Assembly (NCBI RefSeq): GCF_003014575.1
Contig: NZ_PYGF01000001.1
Coordinates: 1 to 64,000, forward strand
DNA from: Cecembia rubra
GTDB taxonomy: Bacteria; Bacteroidota; Bacteroidia; Cytophagales; Cyclobacteriaceae
DNA: 64,000 nucleotides
Direction: 5' to 3'
Under the pieces are notes generated by a model. That model worked only from the letters and a program-made list of their open reading frames with translations. It was not told the origin of the DNA and did not search any database. The position numbers and the translations under genes are program-made. The number at the start of each line of letters is the position of its first letter. The first letter of the stretch is position 1. Below, piece by piece: positions 28,629 to 37,663 of this stretch.

Positions 28629-29732
28629 TTATTGATGGTCAATCGATGAAACCAATTTGCCTTCAATATACTTTTTCTCGCTGGTTAGGGTGCCATCCTC
28701 CAAGAAAAACAATTGCATTCCATGTAGCATACCAATGCGATAGGGACGGACTTCCCTCACTTGGCCGGAGGAGTAATAAAATTTAGCCAACCCTTCTTCT
28801 TTTCCTCCTTTAAAGTAAATCTCCCTTTCCGGTTTACCGTTTTCATAGAATCCCAGTAAACTTTCCAATTGACCGTCTTTGTTATATTTAGCTCTTTCCC
28901 TTATTGCTCCATTTTCATAATAGGCCACCACTTCACCGGAAGGCAGCCCCTTCTTGTAAAGTACGGTCTCTTCAATTTTTCCATTTTCAAAAAAACTTTT
29001 GAACTGTCCAACCGGATTTCCATTCTGGTATTTACCTTGGCGGGCTATTTGCCCATTGGGGTAATAAGCCACGGTCTCTCCATGCTGATAACCGTTTTTA
29101 TATTGAAACCTGGCTCTAACCTTTCCACTTGGAAAATAGTTTTCCTGTAAGCCATGAATGACTCCCATATTATAAGTTGTGATGGATACTAATATTCCGT
29201 CACCATCATAAATTTCTTTAATTCCATGGATAACACCTTCTGAAAATGGTGTTTTTTCTATAAGTCCACCCTCTTCATCATAAGTATAAGTCAAACCATT
29301 AGGTTGGTTATTTTTGAAATTGGCTTTTTGCTTTAAACTCCCATTTTCGTAAAAAGTAAGCACTTCCCCATTCAGTTTGTTCTGGACAAAACTTGCTTTT
29401 TGGGATATTGTGCCGTTTTTGTAAAAACTAGTCGTTGGACCTTCCCTTAGGTTATTAACATAGTTCACTTTTCGAAGTGTATCCAAAGTACCTGGGAAAT
29501 AATCCACAAAAAGGCCTTCTTTTTTTCCATTAATGAGTTGACCGGTAACAGCAAGACTACCGTCCTCATAATAGAGACGGTAGTCACCTTGTGGTATTCC
29601 ATTGGATGTTTGATAAACCTCCTTTATCAATTGCTTATATTCATCATAATAAGTCCTGACCAAGTCCTGAGCTACAATCTTCTGGACCGATAGGAGAAAA
29701 AATAAAGAACAAAACAATTTGATATGACTCAT
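28629..29732 (-). CDS. Secreted MORN-repeat (YwqK-like) protein
   Basis: A 367-residue protein with a signal peptide (MSHIKLFCSLFFLLSVQKIVAQ) followed by about a dozen repeats of roughly 23 residues of the YYENGxxxxxxxYxNG kind (YENGSLKQKANFKNNQPNG, YYPNGQIARQGKYQNGNPVG). These are MORN_2 repeats that fold as a beta-hairpin sheet. Databases often call such proteins YwqK antitoxins, but nothing here supports a toxin-antitoxin role. I use the ATG at 29732 because the longer frame hides the signal peptide. Function unknown, possibly cell-surface. Confidence 0.85.
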   Translation of the reverse strand: MSHIKLFCSLFFLLSVQKIVAQDLVRTYYDEYKQLIKEVYQTSNGIPQGDYRLYYEDGSLAVTGQLINGKKEGLFVDYFPGTLDTLRKVNYVNNLREGPTTSFYKNGTISQKASFVQNKLNGEVLTFYENGSLKQKANFKNNQPNGLTYTYDEEGGLIEKTPFSEGVIHGIKEIYDGDGILVSITTYNMGVIHGLQENYFPSGKVRARFQYKNGYQHGETVAYYPNGQIARQGKYQNGNPVGQFKSFFENGKIEETVLYKKGLPSGEVVAYYENGAIRERAKYNKDGQLESLLGFYENGKPEREIYFKGGKEEGLAKFYYSSGQVREVRPYRIGMLHGMQLFFLEDGTLTSEKKYIEGKLVSSIDHQ

Positions 29733-29924
29733 TACAATATTTAAGTTTATGTTATCCGCAATGAAACCGGTAATCATTACAAATGCGGTTTTTAACCACA
29801 CTGATAATTATTGGTATTGGATCCACCTTGGTGGACAAGCGTTTCCTGTATAGGGTTCTAATTTACAGGTAAATTCCATGAAATTCAGGTAGTGGTATGA
29901 TTGCGGATAATCATATTAAGGTTT

Positions 29925-31103
29925 TCAGACTTTTTCAATTACAATAGCAGATGCACCACCTCCGCCGTTGCAAATTCCTGCGACACCAATTTTTCCATTT
30001 TTTTGATGAAGGACTGAATTGAGTGTTGCTATAATTCGGGCTCCCGATGCACCCAGTGGATGACCCAATGATACAGCCCCGCCATACACATTCAGTTTGT
30101 CCATATCCAGGTTCAATTGTCTTTGGTTGGCAATAGCCACTGCTGAAAACGCTTCATTTATTTCATAGAAATCCACATCTCCTTCCGAAATCCCGGCATT
30201 TTTGATAGCTTTTGGGATTGCCAGGGCAGGGGCTGTAGTAAACCAAAGTGGATCCTGTGCTGCATCTGCAAACCCTCTGATTTTGGCAATTGGTTTCAAG
30301 CCCAATTCCTCGACTTTCTCTTTGCTTGCCAATACCAATGCAGAGGCGCCATCATTCATGGTAGAAGCGTTTGCGGCAGTTACAGTTCCGTCTTTTTCAA
30401 ATACAGGTCTTAGTGAAGGAATTTTGTCGAAGACAACATTCTTGAATTCTTCATCTTCGTCTACAATAATAGTTTCCCCTTTTCTGCCAGTGATTTCAAC
30501 AGGTACCACTTCATCTTTAAATGCTCCGGACTTCCAAGCTTCCGCTGCACGGGTATAGGATTGAATGGCATAATTGTCCTGATCCTCTCGGCTGATTTTC
30601 ATCTCCTTCGCAGTATGATCAGCACAATTTCCCATTGGAAATTTGTAATAAACCTCAAAAAGCCCATCTTTTACAAGGCCATCTACCAATTCAGCATTTC
30701 CGTATTTGTAGCCAAACCTTGCCTTGGGAACATAGTAAGGGACATTCGACATACTTTCCATACCACCTGCTACGACCAGGTCATTTTGCCCGGTCATGAT
30801 TGACTGTGCTCCAAACATAACGGCTTTCATTCCTGAAGAGCATACTTTGTTGATGGTAGTACATGGGACATGGTAACCAATACCTGCACCAATGGCAGCT
30901 TGCCTTGCAGGAGCCTGACCTAAATTGGCAGAAATTACATTTCCCATCATTACTTCTTCCACTTCTTTGGGATCAACGCCAGCTTTATTTAAAGCACCTT
31001 TGATGGCAATACTGCCTAATTCCACAGCTGTCAAACCTGATAGTTTGCTTCCAAAACTTCCGAGCGGAGTTCTGACAGCTGCTATGATATATACTTCTTT
31101 CAT
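29925..31103 (-). CDS. Acetyl-CoA C-acetyltransferase (thiolase)
   Basis: A 392-residue thiolase. The nucleophilic Cys is in TTINKVCSSGMKAVMFGAQ, the catalytic His in NEAFSAVAIA and GGAVSLGHPLGASGAR, and the second Cys in GVAGICNGGGGAS. Length and motifs suit biosynthetic or degradative acetoacetyl-CoA thiolases (AtoB/PhaA/FadA types). It condenses or cleaves acetyl-CoA units; no fadB-like partner is next to it. About 190 bp on its downstream side hold nothing recognisable. Confidence 0.94.
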   Translation of the reverse strand: MKEVYIIAAVRTPLGSFGSKLSGLTAVELGSIAIKGALNKAGVDPKEVEEVMMGNVISANLGQAPARQAAIGAGIGYHVPCTTINKVCSSGMKAVMFGAQSIMTGQNDLVVAGGMESMSNVPYYVPKARFGYKYGNAELVDGLVKDGLFEVYYKFPMGNCADHTAKEMKISREDQDNYAIQSYTRAAEAWKSGAFKDEVVPVEITGRKGETIIVDEDEEFKNVVFDKIPSLRPVFEKDGTVTAANASTMNDGASALVLASKEKVEELGLKPIAKIRGFADAAQDPLWFTTAPALAIPKAIKNAGISEGDVDFYEINEAFSAVAIANQRQLNLDMDKLNVYGGAVSLGHPLGASGARIIATLNSVLHQKNGKIGVAGICNGGGGASAIVIEKV

Positions 31104-31247
31104 TTGGGTTTATATTTAAGTGAAAATTAAATTTCAGGTTTGCAATTTTTCGTTTTTTAACGTTTGATAGCTATTGAATGAAGGACGCGCTATCTCTTCA
31201 TAACCATTTTTGGTCTGATGCTTAAATCAAGAGTTTAAGGCTGCCAA

Positions 31248-32093
31248 TTACCATTCCGGTAAACCTCTATCAGGTCTTTTGCTTGGTTTTTTCCTATTTT
31301 GCTGGATATAACGTAGTTCTGCAGCATTCATGGCTTCCAAAATCTGGGCAGCTTGTTCTGGCGTCAGGTTCATTTCCTGGAGCTTTTCCTTTAGCTTTTC
31401 CATGGCTTTTTCTCTATCACTTAAGTCAGACTCCAAATCTGATGGTTCATCTGAATCCCTTTCTTCTTGGGACTTTTCCCCTGATTTATCTTCTTTTTTC
31501 TGGGATTCGGATGCTTTATCTTCATCCGTTTTCTCATCTCCTTCACCATCTTTCTTTTCCTGAGATTGCTTTTGTTGGTCTTGATCTTGTTGATCCTCCT
31601 GATCTTGCTGCTCATCCTGATCTTCACCCTGATCTTCCTGCTGTTGCTGTCTTTCGGGGTCTTCTTCCAGCCAACGGCTCAGCAATTCATAGTTATATCT
31701 TGCCTGTTCGTTGTTAGGATCCTTAATTAGGGCAAATTTGAATGCAGTCAATGCTTCCTGATATTTGTTCTGTTGGGCTAGGATGATGCCGTTTTGATTT
31801 GCTGCAAATGAAGCTATTAATTTATCTGTTGAACTTTGAAGGCTTTGATAAGTTCTTTGGGCTTCTTCTGTTTGTCCATTATAATGATAACTCAAGGCAA
31901 GATTGTAGCTCGCGTTTGGGCCGCTGATCCCAAAATCAGAAGATAGCTTCAAGTGATCCGCCACAGATTTTTCATAGTCTGTAGCAGCATAGCTTTTGGC
32001 AGCTTCCTTGATTGCCTTGTTTCTTTTTCCGATTTCAGTCCAGGAACTTGGAAGCAATAACAAGAACACAAATAGGTATCTCAGTAGCATCAT
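31248..32093 (-). CDS. BatC-like TPR protein with acidic low-complexity tail
   Basis: A 281-residue protein with an N-terminal hydrophobic signal (LLRYLFVFLLLLPSSW), then TPR-like helical pairs (PNASYNLALSYHYNGQTEEA, NKYQEALTAFKFALIKDPNNEQARYN) up to about residue 160. A 90-residue Gln/Glu/Asp/Lys/Ser-rich region follows, ending with EKLQEMNLTPEQAAQILEAM. TPR plus disordered acidic tail next to a VWA gene matches BatC of the Bat (aerotolerance) operon. It is 17 bp downstream of the VWA gene. The molecular role of Bat proteins is not settled. Confidence 0.82.
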   Translation of the reverse strand: MMLLRYLFVFLLLLPSSWTEIGKRNKAIKEAAKSYAATDYEKSVADHLKLSSDFGISGPNASYNLALSYHYNGQTEEAQRTYQSLQSSTDKLIASFAANQNGIILAQQNKYQEALTAFKFALIKDPNNEQARYNYELLSRWLEEDPERQQQQEDQGEDQDEQQDQEDQQDQDQQKQSQEKKDGEGDEKTDEDKASESQKKEDKSGEKSQEERDSDEPSDLESDLSDREKAMEKLKEKLQEMNLTPEQAAQILEAMNAAELRYIQQNRKKPSKRPDRGLPEW

Positions 32094-32110
32094 TATAATT
32101 TAATTAGCGC

Positions 32111-33076
32111 CTACAAATTAATGGTTTTGAAGGGTAGGATCATATCAATAACTGCCAAACATATTCCTATAAGCAGGAAATAGAAATATTTATTGGCAGA
32201 AGCCTCAATCATCCTCGTCCCGGTGACAGTTCCTTCCAGCCTTTCAATGGCCAACATCAGATCGTTGATTTCCTGAGCTTCATCCGAAAGCTCAAAATAT
32301 TGCCCATCGGTCTGATTAGCAATAAGTTTCAAATTGCTGGGCTCTAAGCGTGTAATGGCAGGTTGGTTGGTTTTTGGATCAATAATCAGGCCATTACCTC
32401 TTGGTATGGTACTTCCCTGGGAGGTTCCTACACCAAGGGAAAAAACTTTAATTCCCTGCTCCTTTAATTTATTGGTCAGATCTCTGAAATTATCAGCGAA
32501 ATCTTCCCCATCAGATATAAGAATGACTGTTTTTGATTTGATCCCATTGCTTTCTTCTGTTTCAAATTTACTCAAAGCCATGGTTAAGGGAGCACTGATA
32601 TCTGTACCTTGATTGGGGACCAGCCCTGTATTTAAGCCATCTAGGTGAAGTTGGAGTACGTTTTGGTCAAAAGTTAGAGGGCATTGGATAAAAGCTTCAG
32701 AGCTAAAGATGATCAATCCAATTCTGTCTCCGGCAAATCTTTTGACAAGGTTTTTCAGTTCAAATTTTATTCTTTGCAATCTGCTGGGGCCTATATCTGT
32801 AGCATTCATGGATTGAGATAGGTCAATTGCAATAAATATATCCCTTCCCTCTTCTTTAATTTCTTTAAGTGATGTGCCAATGGAGGGTCCGGCTAATGCA
32901 ACTAGGAACATTACAAAATAAGAAATCCGAAGCAGGAGCTTAAAAACAAGTCTATGTGTACTAACCTTTAGCTTTTTATTGATTCTATAAAACCTAAATA
33001 AATAGACAGCGTATAGCATAGCAAAAAACACTGCTAGCCAAATAATCAGTTTTACGTCAGGATATGCCCAAATCAT
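32111..33076 (-). CDS. BatB-like VWA-domain membrane protein
   Basis: A 321-residue protein with one or two N-terminal membrane segments (IIWLAVFFAMLYAVYLFRF, RISYFVMFLVALAG), a von Willebrand A domain with a complete MIDAS (DLSQSMNAT, TDISAPL, LISDGEDFADN), and a C-terminal membrane helix (YFYFLLIGICLAVIDMIL). This layout is that of BatA/BatB. The usual upstream partners (moxR, DUF58, batA) are absent; the next gene is a divergent TonB receptor, so batB-batC form a short two-gene operon here. Confidence 0.85.
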   Translation of the reverse strand: MIWAYPDVKLIIWLAVFFAMLYAVYLFRFYRINKKLKVSTHRLVFKLLLRISYFVMFLVALAGPSIGTSLKEIKEEGRDIFIAIDLSQSMNATDIGPSRLQRIKFELKNLVKRFAGDRIGLIIFSSEAFIQCPLTFDQNVLQLHLDGLNTGLVPNQGTDISAPLTMALSKFETEESNGIKSKTVILISDGEDFADNFRDLTNKLKEQGIKVFSLGVGTSQGSTIPRGNGLIIDPKTNQPAITRLEPSNLKLIANQTDGQYFELSDEAQEINDLMLAIERLEGTVTGTRMIEASANKYFYFLLIGICLAVIDMILPFKTINL

Positions 33077-33188
33077 GGCCTGAAATTATAAAATAATGCT
33101 GAAAAGAAAAGGATTCATAAAATATTGCCCTAATTTTCAACTGCCATTTCCCAATCAGGGTTATATTAAATAAAACGTTACCGAGTGT

Positions 33189-35579
33189 ATGAGGGTTATA
33201 CCTTTGTTTTTTTATTTATTGATGCTTTTTCTTCCTCAAGCCATTTGGGCCCAAGAAGGTGAATTTTTAAAAGGAAAGGTAGTTGAAATTGATTCTGAAA
33301 TGCCACTACCTGGGGCAAATGTGTACTGGGAGTCTTTCCCACTTGGGGGGGTAGTAACAGATTTGGAGGGGAATTTTTCTATTAAAGCTATTCCATTACC
33401 AGCTAAACTGGTGATTTCATTTTTGGGATTTGAAAAATCTGTAAGAAATATCAGCAATAAAGATTTAGAAAAACTTCAAAGGTTTTTCCTTAAACCGGAG
33501 GAGCTTAATTTGGATGAGGTGATTGTCTCGGGGAGGGCTCCCGACCAAAATGTAAAAGGTCTTGATTTAGGGAAATCCGTTGTTCCCATTGAGACCATCA
33601 AAAACATTCCAGCCTTGTTTGGGGAGGTGGATTTATTGAGGAGCTTACAGCTCCTTCCGGGAGTGCAGACAGCAGGGGAGGGCACAACAGGGCTTTTTGT
33701 TCGGGGAGGTTCCTCAGATCAGAACCTTGTTCAACTGGATGGGGCGCCAGTGTATAATCCCTCCCATTTTTTTGGATTTTTCTCTGTATTCAATCCGGAT
33801 GCACTCCAAGGGGTAGAATTTTACAAAGGGAATATTCCTGCAAGTTTGGGAGGACGGATATCTTCAGTTGTGGACGTATCGCTCAGAGAAGGGAATTACC
33901 AAAAAATCAAAGGTGAGGGAGGAATTGGTACCATCAGTTCGAGGTTGACTTTGGACGGCCCATTATTTTCGGATAAGTCTTCTTTTGCTGTGTCCGGAAG
34001 ACGGACCTATGCAGATATGTTTCTCAGGTTTTCAAATGATGAAAATTTAAACAGCAACTCTCTTTTTTTTTATGATTTAAGCGGCAAATTCTCTTTCAGG
34101 TTAGGTGACCGGGATAAAATCAGCTTCTCCAGCTATTTCGGTTCTGATTTTTTAGGCCTTTCCAATCAGTTTGGCTTTGGCTGGGATAATTGGGTCAATT
34201 CTTTAACCTGGGCTAGAAAAATCAATTCGAATACCTATTTTGATCTGAATGCATACCGGAGTCGATACCGCTATCTTGTGGGTTTCGATGACTCGGATAC
34301 AGGATTTGAATGGGACAACATCCTTTCTGAAAGTGGACTAAAAGCACATTGGTCTAAGCTTTTCAATGAAACAACCCAATTTGAATGGGGTTTACATTCG
34401 CAATTTTATCATTTTTCACCTATTAGTTTGCGGCCTTCTGAAGGATCTAATATAGAGCCAATTGCCACCAATCAAAGAAACGGGTTACAGAATAATTTAT
34501 TTATTTCATTTGCCAAAGAACTGAATTCGAAATTGGCGATGGAATCAGGCCTTAGGTGGGGATTTTATAATCAAGTGGGAACTGGTGTGCAGTATGTATA
34601 TGAAGGTGGAGTCCCAGGTCCAAATATAAGCGTATTGGACAGCATAACTTTTGGTAGATTTGAAAACATGAAATTTTACCAAGGATTAGAGCCTCGGATT
34701 TCCATTCGTTATTTGGTTCAGGAGAGTTTAGCGATAAAAGCAGCATTTAACCGAAACTTTCAATATGTACAGGTTGCTTCCAACAGTTCTGCAGGATTAC
34801 CAATAGATCGTTGGATTCCTGCGGGGACTTATATTCCACCGATCAGAGGGGATCAGGTATCCTTGGGTTTGTTCAAAAATCTAAAGGATAACCGATGGGA
34901 GCTATCATTGGAGGGTTATTACAAGGATTTTCATAACATCATTGATCTCAGGCAGGGAGCCAATATTTTATTTACCGATAATGTAGAGACTGAAATTCTC
35001 TCTGGTATAGGATATGCATATGGGCTGGAATTTTTGGTAAAAAAGAACATGGGAAAGACTACTGGTTGGTTGGGTTACACCTATTCGAGGACTTGGAGGA
35101 AAGTGGTTGGCATCAGCGGTGACGATTGGTACAATCCTAGATTTGATAGACCACATGATGTAACTTTGGTATTGAATCATGAATTTTCAAAAAGATGGTC
35201 AACCAATCTCACATTTGTTTACACCACAGGGCAAGCTGTTACATTCCCAATAGGTTCTTATGAAATGGATAATCAGCGTGTTCCTTTGTACGGGGTTCAA
35301 AGGAATGCTGATCGCTTTCCTGATTATCACCGTATGGATGCCTCTGTAACATGGAGAAATATAGACAAAGGAAGAAAATGGAGAGGCAGTTGGAATTTCA
35401 GTGTTTACAATTTATACGGAAGAAAAAATCCATTTTCTTATCAGTTTACAAACATTATCAATGAGCAGATTAATTTTGACCCAAGATCCGGGGAGGAGAT
35501 TTTTAGTAGGAGGCCTGGTGTAGTGATGACATATTTATTTACCTTTCTTCCCGCTTTGACTTATAATTTTCAATTCTGA
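33189..35579 (+). CDS. TonB-dependent outer-membrane receptor
   Basis: A 796-residue protein with a signal peptide (FFYLLMLFLPQAIWAQ). A carboxypeptidase-regulatory-like domain follows (residues about 25-100, DSEMPLPGANVYWESFPLGG to VISFLGFEKSV), then a plug (EVDLLRSLQLLPGVQTAGEGTTGLFVRGGSSDQNLVQLDGAP) and a beta-barrel ending in aromatic YNFQF. It is not a classical SusC: the adjacent partner is DUF4249 rather than SusD. The ligand is unknown. It is 1 bp from the DUF4249 gene, so the pair is an operon. Confidence 0.93.
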   Translation: MRVIPLFFYLLMLFLPQAIWAQEGEFLKGKVVEIDSEMPLPGANVYWESFPLGGVVTDLEGNFSIKAIPLPAKLVISFLGFEKSVRNISNKDLEKLQRFFLKPEELNLDEVIVSGRAPDQNVKGLDLGKSVVPIETIKNIPALFGEVDLLRSLQLLPGVQTAGEGTTGLFVRGGSSDQNLVQLDGAPVYNPSHFFGFFSVFNPDALQGVEFYKGNIPASLGGRISSVVDVSLREGNYQKIKGEGGIGTISSRLTLDGPLFSDKSSFAVSGRRTYADMFLRFSNDENLNSNSLFFYDLSGKFSFRLGDRDKISFSSYFGSDFLGLSNQFGFGWDNWVNSLTWARKINSNTYFDLNAYRSRYRYLVGFDDSDTGFEWDNILSESGLKAHWSKLFNETTQFEWGLHSQFYHFSPISLRPSEGSNIEPIATNQRNGLQNNLFISFAKELNSKLAMESGLRWGFYNQVGTGVQYVYEGGVPGPNISVLDSITFGRFENMKFYQGLEPRISIRYLVQESLAIKAAFNRNFQYVQVASNSSAGLPIDRWIPAGTYIPPIRGDQVSLGLFKNLKDNRWELSLEGYYKDFHNIIDLRQGANILFTDNVETEILSGIGYAYGLEFLVKKNMGKTTGWLGYTYSRTWRKVVGISGDDWYNPRFDRPHDVTLVLNHEFSKRWSTNLTFVYTTGQAVTFPIGSYEMDNQRVPLYGVQRNADRFPDYHRMDASVTWRNIDKGRKWRGSWNFSVYNLYGRKNPFSYQFTNIINEQINFDPRSGEEIFSRRPGVVMTYLFTFLPALTYNFQF

Positions 35580-35580
35580 T

Positions 35581-36426
35581 ATGAGAAATCTAATCCTGAT
35601 ATTGATCTTGAGTTTTGGTTTTTTTTCCTGCCAAGAAGAGGTGTTTTTGGAGCTGAATACGGTAGATCCCATGCCCGTAATCGAGGCTGTTTGGACAGAT
35701 ATGGGAACCATGAATTATGTAAAGTTAAGTAAGTCAAGGGATTTTTATGAAGAAGAAGATAATGAGTTGATCAAAGATGCTACAGTTTTTATTCAAAATC
35801 TAAATTCAGGTTTAGTGGTGCCGTTTCGGTATACGGAGCAAGCAAGAAGGTATTTGCCACTCAATAATGCCCGAGGCAGAAAAGGAGATAAGTATAGGCT
35901 TACAGTACGCTGGAAGGACAATGAATACCAATCTGAAGGTCTGCTATTACACCCTCCAAAACTTGACAGTATAAGGTATGAATTTAAGGACAGCAGGTTG
36001 TTTAGGGAAGAAGGCTACTATGTTACTCTTTATGGAGATATTCCATTTGCAGAAAACAACAATTACAGAATCCGAATTGTCAGAAACGATACCTTGCTAA
36101 ATAGCAGGAATGATTATTTGCTTTTTGATGATACATTCGGGACTTCTATCTTAAACAATGGCTTTGAATTGGCTGGATTTCCCTTTCGTGCCAATGATAG
36201 AGTAAGGTTGGAACTATTCCGTCTCAATAGAGATGCATTTGATTATTTAAACCAATTGGTGGCTCTGCTATTTAATGATGGAGGATTGTTTTCTCCTCCC
36301 CCTCAAAACCCGGCTTCCAATATTCGACTGGTCAGCGGAAAAACAGAGGCATTGGGTTATTTTATGGTAAGCCCGGTATTGATTGAGACCCTGGTGATAA
36401 GTCCGGACTTAAAAACCTCAGATTAA
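35581..36426 (+). CDS. DUF4249 outer-membrane lipoprotein, TonB-receptor partner
   Basis: A 281-residue lipoprotein (LILILSFGFFSCQEEVF, Cys about residue 17). The N-terminal part has the DUF4249 pattern of VIEAVWTDMGTMNYVKLSKS followed by IKDATVFIQN and a GDKYRLTVRW strand. DUF4249 genes regularly follow TonB receptors with a carboxypeptidase-like domain in Cytophagia, suggesting a surface substrate-capture partner. That role is an inference from context. The substrate is unknown. Confidence 0.85.
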   Translation: MRNLILILILSFGFFSCQEEVFLELNTVDPMPVIEAVWTDMGTMNYVKLSKSRDFYEEEDNELIKDATVFIQNLNSGLVVPFRYTEQARRYLPLNNARGRKGDKYRLTVRWKDNEYQSEGLLLHPPKLDSIRYEFKDSRLFREEGYYVTLYGDIPFAENNNYRIRIVRNDTLLNSRNDYLLFDDTFGTSILNNGFELAGFPFRANDRVRLELFRLNRDAFDYLNQLVALLFNDGGLFSPPPQNPASNIRLVSGKTEALGYFMVSPVLIETLVISPDLKTSD

Positions 36427-36461
36427 AACCCATAATTCTGACATTTGATTACTTTTGGGGT

Positions 36462-37625
36462 ATGATTGATTTTGACCTAAAAGGAAAAGTAGCGGTAACC
36501 TGTAAAGACCGCTTTGCTCCTTACCTTGAGCAAGAACTACAGGATTTGGGTTTTCGCCCCAAATATGTAGGAAGAACCCACATGGAATTGTTTGCCTCTT
36601 TGAACGATTGCATTTTTCTAAATCTGCATTTGAGGACGGCAAGCCAAGTCTTATATGAAATCAAAACCTTGTACCTCCACAAAGCTGATGATATTTACAG
36701 AAGAATAAAGGCATTGCCTTGGGAGGATTACCTTGATCCGGATACTTATTTTTCTGTGATCTCCCATGTGGATAATGAGACCGTAAATAATCCCCTGTTT
36801 GTCAATGTCAGGATAAAAGACGCTATTGTAGACAGGTTCAGGGAGAAGTTTGGTAAAAGACCGAATTCGGGATCAAGCCTGGATGGGGCCGTTATCCAAA
36901 TGTTCTGGAAAGAACAGCAGGCCACCTTATACATCAACACTTCTGGAGAAACCATTGCTAAACACGGCTATAGAAAAATTCCTGGACATGCCCCCATGCT
37001 AGAAGCTTTGGCTTCAGCCACTATTTTGGCAAGTGATTGGGACCAAAATAGCCCTTTTATCAACCCTATGTGCGGTGCAGGGACTTTGGCCATTGAAGCC
37101 GCATTGATGGCTACCCAAAGATTTCCTGGACTTTTCAGAGACCATTATGGTTTTATGTATGTCAAAGGGTTTAGTGAAGAAATTTATCAAAAAATCAGGA
37201 AAAAGATGGAGGACAAGGTAATTGATAGACCTGGTCTCCGGATTATAGCTTCTGATATCAGTGAACAGGCCGTATTGTTTGCAAGGGAAAATGCAGGAAT
37301 TGCAGGTGTAGAAGATCTGATAGATTTTGAGGTTTGTGATTTTGAAGAAACTACTGTGCCCCAAGATGCAGGAGGAGTGGTCTTTTTTAATCCGGAATAT
37401 GGGGAAAGATTAGGTGAAGAAGGAGACCTGGGAGATACATACAAAAGGATGGGTGATTTTCTCAAACAAAGATGTGCCAGCTATTCAGGATATATATTTA
37501 CCGGAAATATGGCATTGGCCAAGCGGGTTGGATTGAGGACTTCCAGAAGGAAAGAATTCTATAATGGAACTATTGATTGCCGTTTACTTAAATATGAGTT
37601 GTTCAAGGGCAAAAAAGAGATATAA
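36462..37625 (+). CDS. THUMP-domain RNA methyltransferase (RlmL N-terminal/TrmN-like)
   Basis: A 387-residue protein with an N-terminal ferredoxin-like/THUMP region (residues about 1-165) and a Rossmann methyltransferase. Motif I is INPMCGAGTLAIEAALMA; motif IV is VFFNPEYGERLGEEGDL. The motif reads NPEYG where most N2-guanine RNA methyltransferases have NPPYG; I believe Bacteroidota homologues share this. It probably makes m2G in 23S rRNA or tRNA. TACTTTTG at 36450-36457 ends only 4 bp before the ATG. A terminator follows. Confidence 0.88.
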   Translation: MIDFDLKGKVAVTCKDRFAPYLEQELQDLGFRPKYVGRTHMELFASLNDCIFLNLHLRTASQVLYEIKTLYLHKADDIYRRIKALPWEDYLDPDTYFSVISHVDNETVNNPLFVNVRIKDAIVDRFREKFGKRPNSGSSLDGAVIQMFWKEQQATLYINTSGETIAKHGYRKIPGHAPMLEALASATILASDWDQNSPFINPMCGAGTLAIEAALMATQRFPGLFRDHYGFMYVKGFSEEIYQKIRKKMEDKVIDRPGLRIIASDISEQAVLFARENAGIAGVEDLIDFEVCDFEETTVPQDAGGVVFFNPEYGERLGEEGDLGDTYKRMGDFLKQRCASYSGYIFTGNMALAKRVGLRTSRRKEFYNGTIDCRLLKYELFKGKKEI

Positions 37626-37630
37626 AAATC

Positions 37631-37660
37631 AAGAGGCTGTCAATTGTGAGACAGCCTCTT
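37631..37660. terminator. Bidirectional intrinsic terminator
   Basis: AAGAGGCTGTC (37631-37641) and GACAGCCTCTT (37650-37660) form a perfect 11-bp stem between two convergent genes, with T- and A-rich flanks. Confidence 0.85.
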
Positions 37661-37663
37661 TGA

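Noticed and set aside
28629-29732. Antitoxin of a YwqK-type toxin-antitoxin pair
   Set aside because: The protein is only a secreted MORN-repeat protein. There is no adjacent small toxin gene, and the name is a database habit.
29822-29835. TCCACC-TT-GGTGGA inverted repeat between the MORN and thiolase genes
   Set aside because: Stem of 6 with a 2-base loop and no T run; too short to claim as terminator or operator.
33189-36426. SusC/SusD-type polysaccharide utilisation locus
   Set aside because: The receptor is shorter than SusC, the partner is DUF4249 rather than SusD, and no glycoside hydrolases are near.
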